A program made the translations under genes and the position numbers. From positions 124,001-188,000 of the forward strand of contig CALKCK010000015.1 in NCBI GenBank assembly GCA_938083195.1: 64,000 nt of DNA, in the 5' to 3' direction. Below are positions 55,592 to 63,725 of this stretch, in pieces (position 1 is the stretch's first letter; every line of letters begins with the position of its first letter). This stretch comes from an uncultured Pirellulaceae bacterium. GTDB taxonomy: Bacteria > Planctomycetota > Planctomycetia > Pirellulales > Pirellulaceae. Below the pieces are notes generated by a model. It ran no database searches, was not told the DNA's origin, and was given only the letters and a program-made list of their open reading frames with translations.

Positions 55592-55642
55592 AATCATAGT
55601 TACGGCGAAATCATAGTTTTGGCGAAATCATAGTTTTGGCAA
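55592..55642 (+). repeat. 17-bp tandem repeat upstream of fabF
   Basis: Three copies of AATCATAGTTTTGGCGA-like sequence (55592-55608, 55609-55625, 55626-55642), with a few differences. It lies 66 bp upstream of the fabF start on its non-coding side, within the likely fabF leader/promoter. Confidence 0.93.
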
Positions 55643-55752
55643 GTTTATTTAACTCAAAAGTAATTCCGCTGAGCTTGCCACTATCTTCGCTTGACGATTA
55701 CTCAAATCGAAACCGACAACAGCTATGTGGAAACGTAAAACCTAAAAAATAA

Positions 55753-55781
55753 CCGCAGGATAACTAAATGCCATCCTGCGG
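55753..55781 (-). terminator. Terminator between acpP and fabF
   Basis: CCGCAGGAT (55753-55761) and ATCCTGCGG (55773-55781) form a perfect 9-bp stem with an 11-base loop. On the minus strand it is followed by a U-rich TTATTTTTT stretch; on the plus strand by a shorter T-run. It probably ends or attenuates the acpP transcript. Confidence 0.78.
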
Positions 55782-55833
55782 ATTGTTTTAAAGACCGTCT
55801 CGCAACGAATCCATTCGATTTCAGCATCCGCGA

Positions 55834-56076
55834 CTAAGCAGTCGCAGAGGAACTCTCAATATGACTAATCGCTTCACCGACCGTCTGAATTTTCTCAGCA
55901 GATTCGTCAGGAATGTTGATATCAAATTCCTCTTCAAGCTCCATTACTAACTCGACGGTGTCGAGCGAGTCTGCTCCGAGGTCATTGACGAAATTTGACT
56001 CTCGTTTGATTTTGTCTTTCTCGACGCCAAGTTGCTCAGCAACGATGTTGACGACGCGTTCTTCGACCGATGACAT
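55834..56076 (-). CDS. acpP: Acyl carrier protein
   Basis: An 80-residue acidic protein with a very strong AGGAGG site 7-8 bp upstream of the ATG. The 4'-phosphopantetheine attachment Ser37 is in the [20 protein letters not shown] motif region. Length and sequence are standard. Carries growing acyl chains for the fab enzymes encoded on both sides. The strong ribosome binding site and own terminator fit the high level needed for ACP. Confidence 0.97.
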   Translation of the reverse strand: MSSVEERVVNIVAEQLGVEKDKIKRESNFVNDLGADSLDTVELVMELEEEFDINIPDESAEKIQTVGEAISHIESSSATA

Positions 56077-56286
56077 ATATCGGCCTCCTTCTAAAAAATT
56101 ACCTTGCGGAAAACTGTTAACGTTGATTACTCATCTCAGCCCTCAACAGTTCGCAATGATAGCGAAAAGGTCTCGGTGGCAACATGAACAACGGCAATAA
56201 GATAGAGGATTCCGACAAAAAGGGTCAAGGCAACATCACGAGAATCCCACTTTTTTTCGCCTTAAAAATGGTTATTTTCGCCGAGT

Positions 56287-57048
56287 TTAGGCCGTCATTC
56301 CCCCATCGACAGTCAGAACTTGCCCAGTTACGTACGATGCGGCAGGACTCGCTAAAAATAGAACACAGGCGGCGACGTCCTCCGGAGTCCCAATTCGATT
56401 GGCTGGAATCCGCTTTTTTACCTCTCCCAGAATCACATCGCCGAGTTTTTCGGTCATTTCACTCTCGATAAAACCTGGGGCGACAGCGTTTACAGTGACC
56501 TTCCGTTTTCCCAATTCCTTGGCAAGGCTTCGGGTCATCCCGATCACCCCTGCCTTGGATGCTGAGTAATTGGTCTGGCCCGCGTTTCCAATCAAGCCAG
56601 AAACACTAGAAATATTGATAATCCGACCATAACGAGATCGCATCATCCGCTGGGATGCCGCTCGTGTAAACAAAAAAGTTCCTCGCAAATTGACCGCAAT
56701 CACGTCGTCCCATTGCTCGTCGGTCATCATGGGCATCAGCGTATCGCGTGTAATCCCCGCATTATTGACCAAAATATCGAGCTTGCCCCACTCAGTCGAG
56801 ACTTTTTCGACGATCTCTTCGATCGCCTCTTTTTGACTGACGTCGGCAGCCATTACCTCTGCCGATCCACCAGCCTCTTCAATCAAACGTGCTGTCTCGG
56901 CAAGTTTTTCAGCATTTCGCGCTACCAAAGCGACGCGAGCTCCGGCCCCCGCCAAAGCAATAGCCATAGAACGGCCTAAACCCTGAGATGCTCCGGTAAC
57001 AATGGCGTTTTGCCCAGAAAGATCAACCTTCATCGATTCCAAACTCAT
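56287..57048 (-). CDS. fabG: 3-oxoacyl-[acyl-carrier-protein] reductase
   Basis: A 253-residue short-chain dehydrogenase with GAGGA before the ATG. The NADPH motif [13 protein letters not shown], the NNAG strand motif ([10 protein letters not shown]) and the catalytic Ser, Tyr-x-x-x-Lys ([16 protein letters not shown]) are intact, and the C-terminal [13 protein letters not shown] is typical of FabG. Reduces beta-ketoacyl-ACP in fatty acid synthesis. Sits between fabD and acpP in the same direction. Confidence 0.96.
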   Translation of the reverse strand: MSLESMKVDLSGQNAIVTGASQGLGRSMAIALAGAGARVALVARNAEKLAETARLIEEAGGSAEVMAADVSQKEAIEEIVEKVSTEWGKLDILVNNAGITRDTLMPMMTDEQWDDVIAVNLRGTFLFTRAASQRMMRSRYGRIINISSVSGLIGNAGQTNYSASKAGVIGMTRSLAKELGKRKVTVNAVAPGFIESEMTEKLGDVILGEVKKRIPANRIGTPEDVAACVLFLASPAASYVTGQVLTVDGGMTA

Positions 57049-57107
57049 TTGTTCCTCAAATTTCTCTTACAAAAATTTATCGTGTCTGCCAAACGTACTT
57101 ATACGAC

Positions 57108-58019
57108 TTAATCCAGCACGCCGTAACATTTAGTCTTTCGGTTAATTCGTTTCATTAGGCTTCTCAAAACGCGGCCTACACCGACTTCATAAAACTCATC
57201 GAACCCGTCTTCCAGCATCTGTTCAATTGAATCCTGCCATAAAACGGGAGCACAAACTTGCTTTACCAACTGTTCCTTGAACTCAACCGGATCGGTGTGA
57301 GGCCGAGCATCAACATTAGAATATACCGGTAAACGTGTCGGCTGTATTTCGACTTGGACGAGTGCTTCAGAAATTTTTCCAACCGCCGATTCCATGATCG
57401 GGGTGTGAAAAGCGCCCGCGACTGCCAATGGGACTGATTTCATTGCCCCCGCCACCTCTGCCACAGCTGGTACTCGCCCGCAACTGGCAAGGCCACCGGA
57501 GACGGCAATATTTCCTTTGCACAAGAGATTCGCAATTTGCAAAACCTCTCCCTCGACGCGAGCCTCATCACATACTTTTTGCGTCTGCTCTCGATCTAGC
57601 CCCAAAATGCTAACCATCGAACTCGGCGTCTCATCGGCTGCCTCCTGCATCGCCTGGCCACGCCTTTGCACTAACTGAAGCCCCTCTTCAAAGCTCATCC
57701 CACCCGCAAATGCTAACGCCGTATACTCACCAAGGCTCAAACCGGCCGCGCCTTCGCAATTCTGATAAACATCCGGCTTTTCGAGTTTTAGTTTCTCTAA
57801 AACAGCCATACTACTGACATACAAGGCAGGCTGGCTGATGACTGTCGAATTTAGTTTTTCGGCCGGGCCATTAAAACAAATATCGGCCAAATCGTAGCCT
57901 AGTAGGTCAGCCGCCCGTTTGAACAACTCACTGGCAGCAGGCAACTCGTCACAGAGCTCCCGTGCCATCCCGACGGTCTGCGCTCCCTGCCCGGGAAATA
58001 AAAAAGCAATCTTGGTCAA
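57108..58019 (-). CDS. fabD: Malonyl-CoA:ACP transacylase
   Basis: Start set at TTG 58019 because GAGGTG lies 5 bp upstream and the protein then begins directly with KIAFLFPGQGAQTVGM; the frame continues to 58100 with an atypical extension. The 304-residue enzyme has the nucleophile GLSLGEYTAL, the Arg of QRRGQAMQEAA, and the catalytic His in VAGAFHTPIM. It loads malonyl groups on ACP, the start of each elongation. First gene of the fab group; ruvB lies upstream with a 275-bp gap. Confidence 0.95.
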   Translation of the reverse strand: MTKIAFLFPGQGAQTVGMARELCDELPAASELFKRAADLLGYDLADICFNGPAEKLNSTVISQPALYVSSMAVLEKLKLEKPDVYQNCEGAAGLSLGEYTALAFAGGMSFEEGLQLVQRRGQAMQEAADETPSSMVSILGLDREQTQKVCDEARVEGEVLQIANLLCKGNIAVSGGLASCGRVPAVAEVAGAMKSVPLAVAGAFHTPIMESAVGKISEALVQVEIQPTRLPVYSNVDARPHTDPVEFKEQLVKQVCAPVLWQDSIEQMLEDGFDEFYEVGVGRVLRSLMKRINRKTKCYGVLD

Positions 58020-58293
58020 TGCATCACCTCGTTGAAGTTTTTGTTGATCCGTCAATCTAAGAACCGTCGATTTTGGTGTCAACGACGGGCGGGCGTTCAT
58101 TTATCGCCCTATCTCCCAACTTCGCCGCTTGACAGTAAAAAATTCCGAATAAAACACGCAGGGCATCAAGCTTGTTCGATATCTTGCCCACCAATCTCCA
58201 CCAAGAGACTCCAGAACCATGCACGAAATCAAGTTTCAATGAGAAACGCATCATCGCGATCTAGCCTGAGCCTCAAACGATTGCAGCATCTGA

Positions 58294-59304
58294 CTAAAAA
58301 ATCTCATTTCCCGGAGGAATTTCATATTTCATGTGCGCGAACGCCTTCGCCGTCGCCACCCTGCCGCGGGGGGTTCTCAAAATCAATTCACTTCGCAACA
58401 AAAATGGCTCCACTTCATCAGCCAGCGTATCGGTAACCGTATTCATCGTCGCAGCAATCGTACCAATTCCCGTCGGCCCTCCCATACAAACACGAATCAA
58501 AGTATCGAGGTATCTCCGGTCTTGGCGATCCAAGCCAAGGGTATCAATCTCGGCCATCTGCAGCGCTGCACGCGCCACTTCCACCGTAATCTCTCCAGCA
58601 GCTCGACTCTGGGCAAAATCACGCACCCATCGCAGGCGGTTGTTGGCAACCCGCGGCGTACTGCGACTTCGCAACGCGACTTCACTTGCCGCATCATCCG
58701 AAATACCAACGTTTAATTTGGTCGCGTTACGACGTACGATTTCCGTCAAATCTTCGTCGTTATAAAACTCCAGATGCTCGCGAATCTGAAAACGATCTCG
58801 CAATGGACCGGTTAACATTCCAGCCCGCGTTGTCGCACCGATCAAAGTAAACGGTTGCAATTTCATATTGTGGGTTCGCGCATTGATCCCCTCTCCAAGA
58901 ATGAGATCAATTCGAAAGTCTTCCATCGCCGTATAGAGATACTCCTCCACTGACTTGGGAATCCGATGGATCTCATCAATAAACAAAACCTGCTTTGCCT
59001 GGAGATTAGTCAAACTAGGTACGAGATCCTTCGGTGCTTTTAAACTGGGACCTGATAAAAAATCAACTGGCACTTCCATCTCTAGGGGAATGCAATGAGC
59101 AAACGTAGTCTTGCCAAGTCCTGGGGGCCCATCGAATAAAACATGGCCAAGGACATCACTCCGCTGCCGCGCTGCTTCAATTGCAATCTGCAATCTTGCA
59201 ATTACATCTCGCTGCCCGACCATATCCGCCATCCGCGTAGGGCGCAGGCTAGGGTCGTCCTCCTCAGGTACTGGGCTGTTCGAAAGAATGGGTTCTCGGG
59301 TCAT
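58294..59304 (-). CDS. ruvB: Holliday junction branch migration ATPase RuvB
   Basis: A 336-residue AAA+ protein: LRPTRMADMVGQRDVIARL, Walker A DGPPGLGKTTFA, Walker B LFIDEIHRI, sensor 1 IGATTRAGMLTGPLRDRF and the C-terminal winged-helix with GLDRQDRRYLDTLI. RuvB rings drive branch migration of recombination junctions with RuvA and RuvC, neither of which is in the window. Length is normal. Divergent from the NtrC-like gene. Confidence 0.97.
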   Translation of the reverse strand: MTREPILSNSPVPEEDDPSLRPTRMADMVGQRDVIARLQIAIEAARQRSDVLGHVLFDGPPGLGKTTFAHCIPLEMEVPVDFLSGPSLKAPKDLVPSLTNLQAKQVLFIDEIHRIPKSVEEYLYTAMEDFRIDLILGEGINARTHNMKLQPFTLIGATTRAGMLTGPLRDRFQIREHLEFYNDEDLTEIVRRNATKLNVGISDDAASEVALRSRSTPRVANNRLRWVRDFAQSRAAGEITVEVARAALQMAEIDTLGLDRQDRRYLDTLIRVCMGGPTGIGTIAATMNTVTDTLADEVEPFLLRSELILRTPRGRVATAKAFAHMKYEIPPGNEIF

Positions 59305-59584
59305 GCATCTCGGTTGGGTAAAATTTTCAAGACAGTTCGACTAATCTCTACCGATTCGACAAGATCAGGCCACGCTAAATATAACGGTCAGGTGACGTTT
59401 TCTATAGTTCAATCGGCCTGCCTGAATCGCACATTCGAATTTAACCATTGGTTTCTCGAAAAAACGTTGGCAGGGCGACTTGAAATTTGAATCCACCACT
59501 CGGTTTAAGCTAAATTATAGACGGTCATGCCGACCGCCAACCGCTCTCCACGGCCCCCGAATTTTAAGATTATCAATCAATCCT

Positions 59585-61045
59585 ATGGCAAATCCAAAAC
59601 CTTCACCTCGCGTTCTGAATCGGTCATTTGACCGCTCGGTTTCGCCTGTCTACCTCGTGAGTGCCGACTTTGCAATTACCTATGCTAACTCGGCCTGTGG
59701 ACAATGGTGTGAGATTGAACTGGATCAGATCCTTGGAGCGAAATGTGTTTTTTCCAGCCAGTCTTCGAACGCCCCTCCAAACAAGATTAATGGACTTTGC
59801 CCGCCACCGTCTCACTTCGAGTCACTCGCCACCCAACCCGCTTCCCCCCGATCCTTCACGGCCTCTGCGATCGACGTGAAAAATAAAACAAGCTGGAAAT
59901 CAGCTTGGACCTACCCCCTGAAAGACGCTGATGAAAAACTATTAGGTCTGCTCGTTATCTGCGCCCCACACACGCTTCAATCACCACCAGAACCAAATAC
60001 AGAGCCATCCGAGCTTTTACCAGAAACACTTCACACTCAATTAGCCGCGATCCGCGCACAATCTGACCACACCCATTCGCTCGAAAGCATGGTCGGCTCC
60101 AGTTCATTCTCGCAACAATGCCACAAACGAGTAACCGCCGCAATTCAGTGTGACGCCGATTTACTCATCACAGGGCCGCCGGGAAGCGGCAAGGAACACT
60201 TCGCAAGAGTCATCCATACAGCCCGCGACCCCGAATGTCACATCGACCTTCTGCCGATCCACTGTGCGATTGCCGATCAAAAACTAATCCAGCAACGCAT
60301 CAAAGAAATCACCAACGAACTCCCCAGTACAAGAAAAAATCCCAATTTACAAACCTGGCTTCTACTTCTCGACATCGACCGCCTTGAACAAGCAGCTCAG
60401 AATGAATTACTCGGCTTCCTTCAACTACCAGGGTTTCCCCTGAGAACCATTGGCACCTCAACGCTGTCGCAGAACGAGCTAACCAACTCCACCCATTTCT
60501 CAACCGAATTGACGAATCAACTCGGCGTCATGGTCATTGAAATGGCTCCCCTGTCAGAAAGAACAGAAGACATCCCGCTGCTTTCGCAAGCATTGCTTGA
60601 ACGAGACAACAGCCATCGCCAAAAACAACTCACTGGATTTGCCAGCGAGACACTTCAACTATTCATCGAATTCAACTGGCCTGAAAACATTGACCAACTA
60701 AATCGAATCATTCAACTTGCCGCTCTCAATGCAGACTCCACGCTCATCCACCCCCAAGACTTGCCCGACGAATTCCAACATGCTTTGAAAGCGATGCGAA
60801 TTGGCACGTCCAAAGAAACAAAGATCAACCTCGATGCATTCCTAAGAGAGATCGAAGAAGAACTCATTGCTCGTGCGATGAAAGAATCCAAAGGCAATAA
60901 AGCCAAGGCGGCATCGCTGCTTGGGATAAGTCGCCCAAAACTACTTCGGCGGCTGCAGACCATTAACATCCCTTCACAACACGCTGCCCCCCAGACAAGC
61001 CCAACCGACGAAATCGACTCCTCTGCATTCGAGGAACTCGAATGA
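59585..61045 (+). CDS. NtrC-shaped regulator (PAS, AAA+, Fis-HTH) lacking the GAFTGA loop
   Basis: Start at ATG 59585 (MANPKPSPRVLNRSF); the frame opens at 59480 with an unlikely extension. The 486-residue protein has a PAS-like N-terminus (about 12-110, VSPVYLVSADFAITYANSAC), an AAA+ module with Walker A GPPGSGKE (197-204) and a Fis-type helix-turn-helix (GNKAKAASLLGISRPKLLRRL) at the end. The GAFTGA loop needed to remodel sigma-54 polymerase is absent, the Walker B is altered (LLLLDIDRLE), and the region is short. It thus probably does not activate sigma-54 promoters and may bind DNA in another way. The next gene overlaps its stop by 4 bp. Confidence 0.85.
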   Translation: MANPKPSPRVLNRSFDRSVSPVYLVSADFAITYANSACGQWCEIELDQILGAKCVFSSQSSNAPPNKINGLCPPPSHFESLATQPASPRSFTASAIDVKNKTSWKSAWTYPLKDADEKLLGLLVICAPHTLQSPPEPNTEPSELLPETLHTQLAAIRAQSDHTHSLESMVGSSSFSQQCHKRVTAAIQCDADLLITGPPGSGKEHFARVIHTARDPECHIDLLPIHCAIADQKLIQQRIKEITNELPSTRKNPNLQTWLLLLDIDRLEQAAQNELLGFLQLPGFPLRTIGTSTLSQNELTNSTHFSTELTNQLGVMVIEMAPLSERTEDIPLLSQALLERDNSHRQKQLTGFASETLQLFIEFNWPENIDQLNRIIQLAALNADSTLIHPQDLPDEFQHALKAMRIGTSKETKINLDAFLREIEEELIARAMKESKGNKAKAASLLGISRPKLLRRLQTINIPSQHAAPQTSPTDEIDSSAFEELE

Positions 61046-61470
61046 ACCCTAACCCTACCGTCATTGTCTGGGCCCACTCCCCCCCGTGGTGCTCTGCGAT
61101 TTCTCGCCAACTTAGCCAATTCCGGCTTTCGTGGGTTCTGAGCTACGATTCGCTTTATGACGAAGCGCTAAAAATCGCCGCCTCTGCTGTGGTGATGGAG
61201 ATTCCTGACAAATCTTTCGATTTCTTCCCAGCCAACCTAGCTCGACTCGACAACAATTCTTTTCAAATCAAGACATTTACCGTTGGCAAACTACCTAACC
61301 CACTGTGGGAACAAGAATTAAGAATGCTTGGCAATTGCGGTCATTACGGAACTTTGGTTGAATTCCCATCACTTGAAAAGGCAATCCGGCGCCACCATCA
61401 ACATCGGATCAACGGCGAGAAATCTATTGAGCAAAATGTATGGGCAAATCTTCCTTGGCCCACTCCCTAA
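61042..61470 (+). CDS. Hypothetical protein translationally coupled to the NtrC-like regulator
   Basis: A 142-residue protein whose ATG overlaps the regulator's stop (ATGA), so the two are almost certainly translated together. No family is recognised. It starts with a hydrophobic strand (TVIVWAHSPPWCSAISRQL) and has alternating strands and helices, in length and rhythm like a response-regulator receiver or similar alpha/beta domain, but the acidic pocket and the phospho-acceptor are not evident. It may regulate or sense for the regulator. Confidence 0.72.
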   Translation: MNPNPTVIVWAHSPPWCSAISRQLSQFRLSWVLSYDSLYDEALKIAASAVVMEIPDKSFDFFPANLARLDNNSFQIKTFTVGKLPNPLWEQELRMLGNCGHYGTLVEFPSLEKAIRRHHQHRINGEKSIEQNVWANLPWPTP

Positions 61471-61532
61471 AATTGATTGCAGACGTAAAATCGAACTGCT
61501 TTTGTAACAACTTACCACTTGAATAAGTAAAC

Positions 61533-62612
61533 ATGACAGATCCCAATCCCCTCGTGACGCGTGCCCGTCAACTACTCGGCACGGTCAAGGACCCCGAAAC
61601 GGGTCGTAAACTCGCAAAACAGATCCATTCGGTCGCCGTAGAGAATGACGAGCTGAGAATTCAAGTCGGCTTGACGACGTTTGCTGCCCCATTAAAGGCA
61701 GACTTCGAAAAAGAAATCACCACGCTCCTTCATGAAAACCTGGCGGGCGAAGTTGAAAAAATTTCAGTTGAGATCACCGAACACATCCGCCCAGCTCAAC
61801 CCCTCGGCCAAGTTGGCTTAACGGCCAAAGCAGTAATTGCCGTTGCGGCAGGGAAGGGGGGGGTCGGCAAGAGCACCGTGGCAACCAGTCTCGCCCTCGC
61901 GCTAAAAAATGCCGGCTGCAAAACTGGGATTCTCGATGCAGATGTTTATGGCCCTAGCGTGCCACAACTCACTGGCGTTCGTGGCCAAGTTCAAAAAGTA
62001 GACGAGAAAATTCAGCCGCTCGACTTTAACGGCATCCCCCTGATGAGCATTGGCTTCATGATCCCACCAGGCCAAGCAGTCATCTGGCGGGGCCCTATGC
62101 TGCATTCGGCAATCAAGACTTTCGTTCAAGGCACAGATTGGGGCGACCTGGATTACCTCATCATCGACATGCCGCCGGGGACAGGCGACATCGCCCTTAG
62201 CCTTTCGCAACTCCTGCCATTAACGGGAACGGTCATCGTCTGCACGCCACAAGAAGTTGCTTTGATCGACGCGATTAAAGCAGTCGGAATGTTTCGCAAA
62301 GTAAAAATTCCCGTTCTTGGGTTAATTGAAAACATGAGCAGTTTTATCTGCCCAGATAATGGCAAAGAGTATGACATCTTTGGCAAGGGCGGTGCAAAGA
62401 AATATGCCATGGAAGACAACATCGAGTTTCTCGGGGACATTCCGATCAACATCCAACTTCGCGAACGCGGCGATGCGGGTGAGATGGCGGCCAACTTCGA
62501 TGACGAAGAAGTCGCTCCGCACTTAGTTAAGATCGCCCATAACCTTGTCAAAACGCTGGCAAAAAATGCAGCCGAAACACCCGTGCAGGCACAACTTCCT
62601 GTGCTTGGCTAA
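61533..62612 (+). CDS. apbC: Mrp/ApbC-type P-loop ATPase for iron-sulfur cluster carriage
   Basis: A 359-residue protein: N-terminal MIP18/DUF59 domain (about 8-85) followed by the Mrp ATPase with deviant Walker A GKGGVGKS (107-114), DADVYGPSVPQL, IIDMPPGTGD and IENMSSF. The usual CxxC pair after this point, which holds the bridging cluster in the dimer, is reduced to one Cys: ICPDNGKEYDIFG (Cys273, Asn in place of the second Cys). The ATPase is thus intact but the cluster site seems changed, or other residues take part. Mrp proteins move Fe-S clusters to target enzymes. A bidirectional terminator follows. Confidence 0.93.
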   Translation: MTDPNPLVTRARQLLGTVKDPETGRKLAKQIHSVAVENDELRIQVGLTTFAAPLKADFEKEITTLLHENLAGEVEKISVEITEHIRPAQPLGQVGLTAKAVIAVAAGKGGVGKSTVATSLALALKNAGCKTGILDADVYGPSVPQLTGVRGQVQKVDEKIQPLDFNGIPLMSIGFMIPPGQAVIWRGPMLHSAIKTFVQGTDWGDLDYLIIDMPPGTGDIALSLSQLLPLTGTVIVCTPQEVALIDAIKAVGMFRKVKIPVLGLIENMSSFICPDNGKEYDIFGKGGAKKYAMEDNIEFLGDIPINIQLRERGDAGEMAANFDDEEVAPHLVKIAHNLVKTLAKNAAETPVQAQLPVLG

Positions 62613-62653
62613 CTGCAGTCACACAACCTCAGTTTACCATCAGCGCAAAACTT

Positions 62654-62681
62654 AGGGCCACTTTTTAAATAAAGTGGCCCT
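62654..62681. terminator. Bidirectional terminator between apbC and the H1-like gene
   Basis: AGGGCCACTTT (62654-62664) and AAAGTGGCCCT (62671-62681) make a perfect 11-bp stem with a 6-base loop; a T-rich tail follows on the plus strand and a shorter one on the minus strand. The genes on both sides are convergent. Confidence 0.85.
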
Positions 62682-62725
62682 TTCTCGTTGTTTCAATCAA
62701 TCAGTTGCTTCACTCGAAATTCGAG

Positions 62726-62905
62726 TTACTTCTTCTTTGCAACTTTTTTCTTAGCAACTTTTTTCTTAGCAGCTTTTTTCTTAGCAGGCTTCTTAGCAAC
62801 CTTCTTCTTGGCTACTTTTTTCTTAGCAGGCTTCTTAGCTACTTTTTTCTTAGCTACTTTTTTCTTTGCAGGCTTCTTCTTTGCTGCTGCTTTCTTTTTG
62901 GCCAC
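62726..62905 (-). CDS. Histone-H1-like Lys/Ala repeat protein
   Basis: Start at GTG 62905, with a strong GGAGGA 6 bp upstream; the frame extends to 62950. The 59-residue protein is made almost only of Lys, Ala, Val and Pro in AKKK, VAKK and PAKK repeats, like the C-terminal tails of eukaryotic histone H1 and bacterial H1-like proteins. It would bind DNA non-specifically and act in the nucleoid, which in many planctomycetes is unusually condensed. Repeats at the DNA level mean its length may vary between strains. It is followed by a terminator and preceded by 1.1 kb of AT-rich DNA. Confidence 0.85.
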   Translation of the reverse strand: MAKKKAAAKKKPAKKKVAKKKVAKKPAKKKVAKKKVAKKPAKKKAAKKKVAKKKVAKKK

Positions 62906-63660
62906 AGGACGTCCTCCGTTAATAGACCGTGGCGAGCCACTCCCTAGCAAACATATGCCAGTCTTAAAGCAAGCTCACCATTCGAAATTAAACCACTTCT
63001 AGAAATGGCTCGAATGTCAGCTCGTTTCCAACCTTCGATGGTCAGGGCTTAATTTCAAATTTCAATTTCGAAAAAACAATCTGTTTTCATCGAGATCAAA
63101 ATCTGAACTTAAGTTACCGAGCGTCTTTGATTCGTAAGTTTTAAAAAACAAAAAAAACTTTTCAATATTGTTTTTCAAGTTTTCGGATTTTTTTTGCTCA
63201 ACATTGAACCTGTTTTTTTCATTCAATCTAATCGACATTAAAAAACAAACGTAAACACTTCATTTAAAAACCAATACCGCTTATTTTCAACTGCACTAAG
63301 TTGTTAAAGTTGTTTTCACAACAAATGCAAAGCCTGAAATGATCTTTCGAAGAAACTTTGATCGTGTTTCCGTTTCTCAACATGAGACAAACTACCTAGT
63401 CGCCCAAACAAGTGTTTGCATTACGGCAGTTTGAAAAAAGCGTTTTAGACAAAAAACACTTAAAAAAGAACAAAAAACAAAACATCACTGTTAACGAATC
63501 AGTTTTTCCGTAACAGAAAACAATTTACAACTGAACCTTTAGATGAATATTCAGCGCAACGATTCCCCCGCAAGCATTCAAGAGAGATCTAACGCAAACA
63601 CGCACTGCAAGATTTTGGCTTAATCAAATAATGCGAAATCGACACACGTCAGTGAATAAA

Positions 63661-63675
63661 ACCAACGTCGTTGGT
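63661..63675. promoter_or_regulatory. Operator-like palindrome
   Basis: ACCAACG-T-CGTTGGT, a perfect 7-bp dyad about one central base, in AT-rich non-coding DNA. Its form is that of a binding site for a dimeric regulator; no neighbouring gene on the left is transcribed toward it, so any target would lie to the right. Confidence 0.4.
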
Positions 63676-63704
63676 AAGATGAAAAACACTGCGAAAAAAA
63701 AAAT

Positions 63705-63725
63705 GAAAAAAAATGGTTTTTTTTC
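63705..63725. other. A8/T8 inverted repeat
   Basis: GAAAAAAAA (63705-63713), TGG, TTTTTTTTC (63717-63725): a perfect 9-bp A/T hairpin just after a further A-run. It could be a curved-DNA element or a terminator for an unseen transcript coming from either side. Confidence 0.4.
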
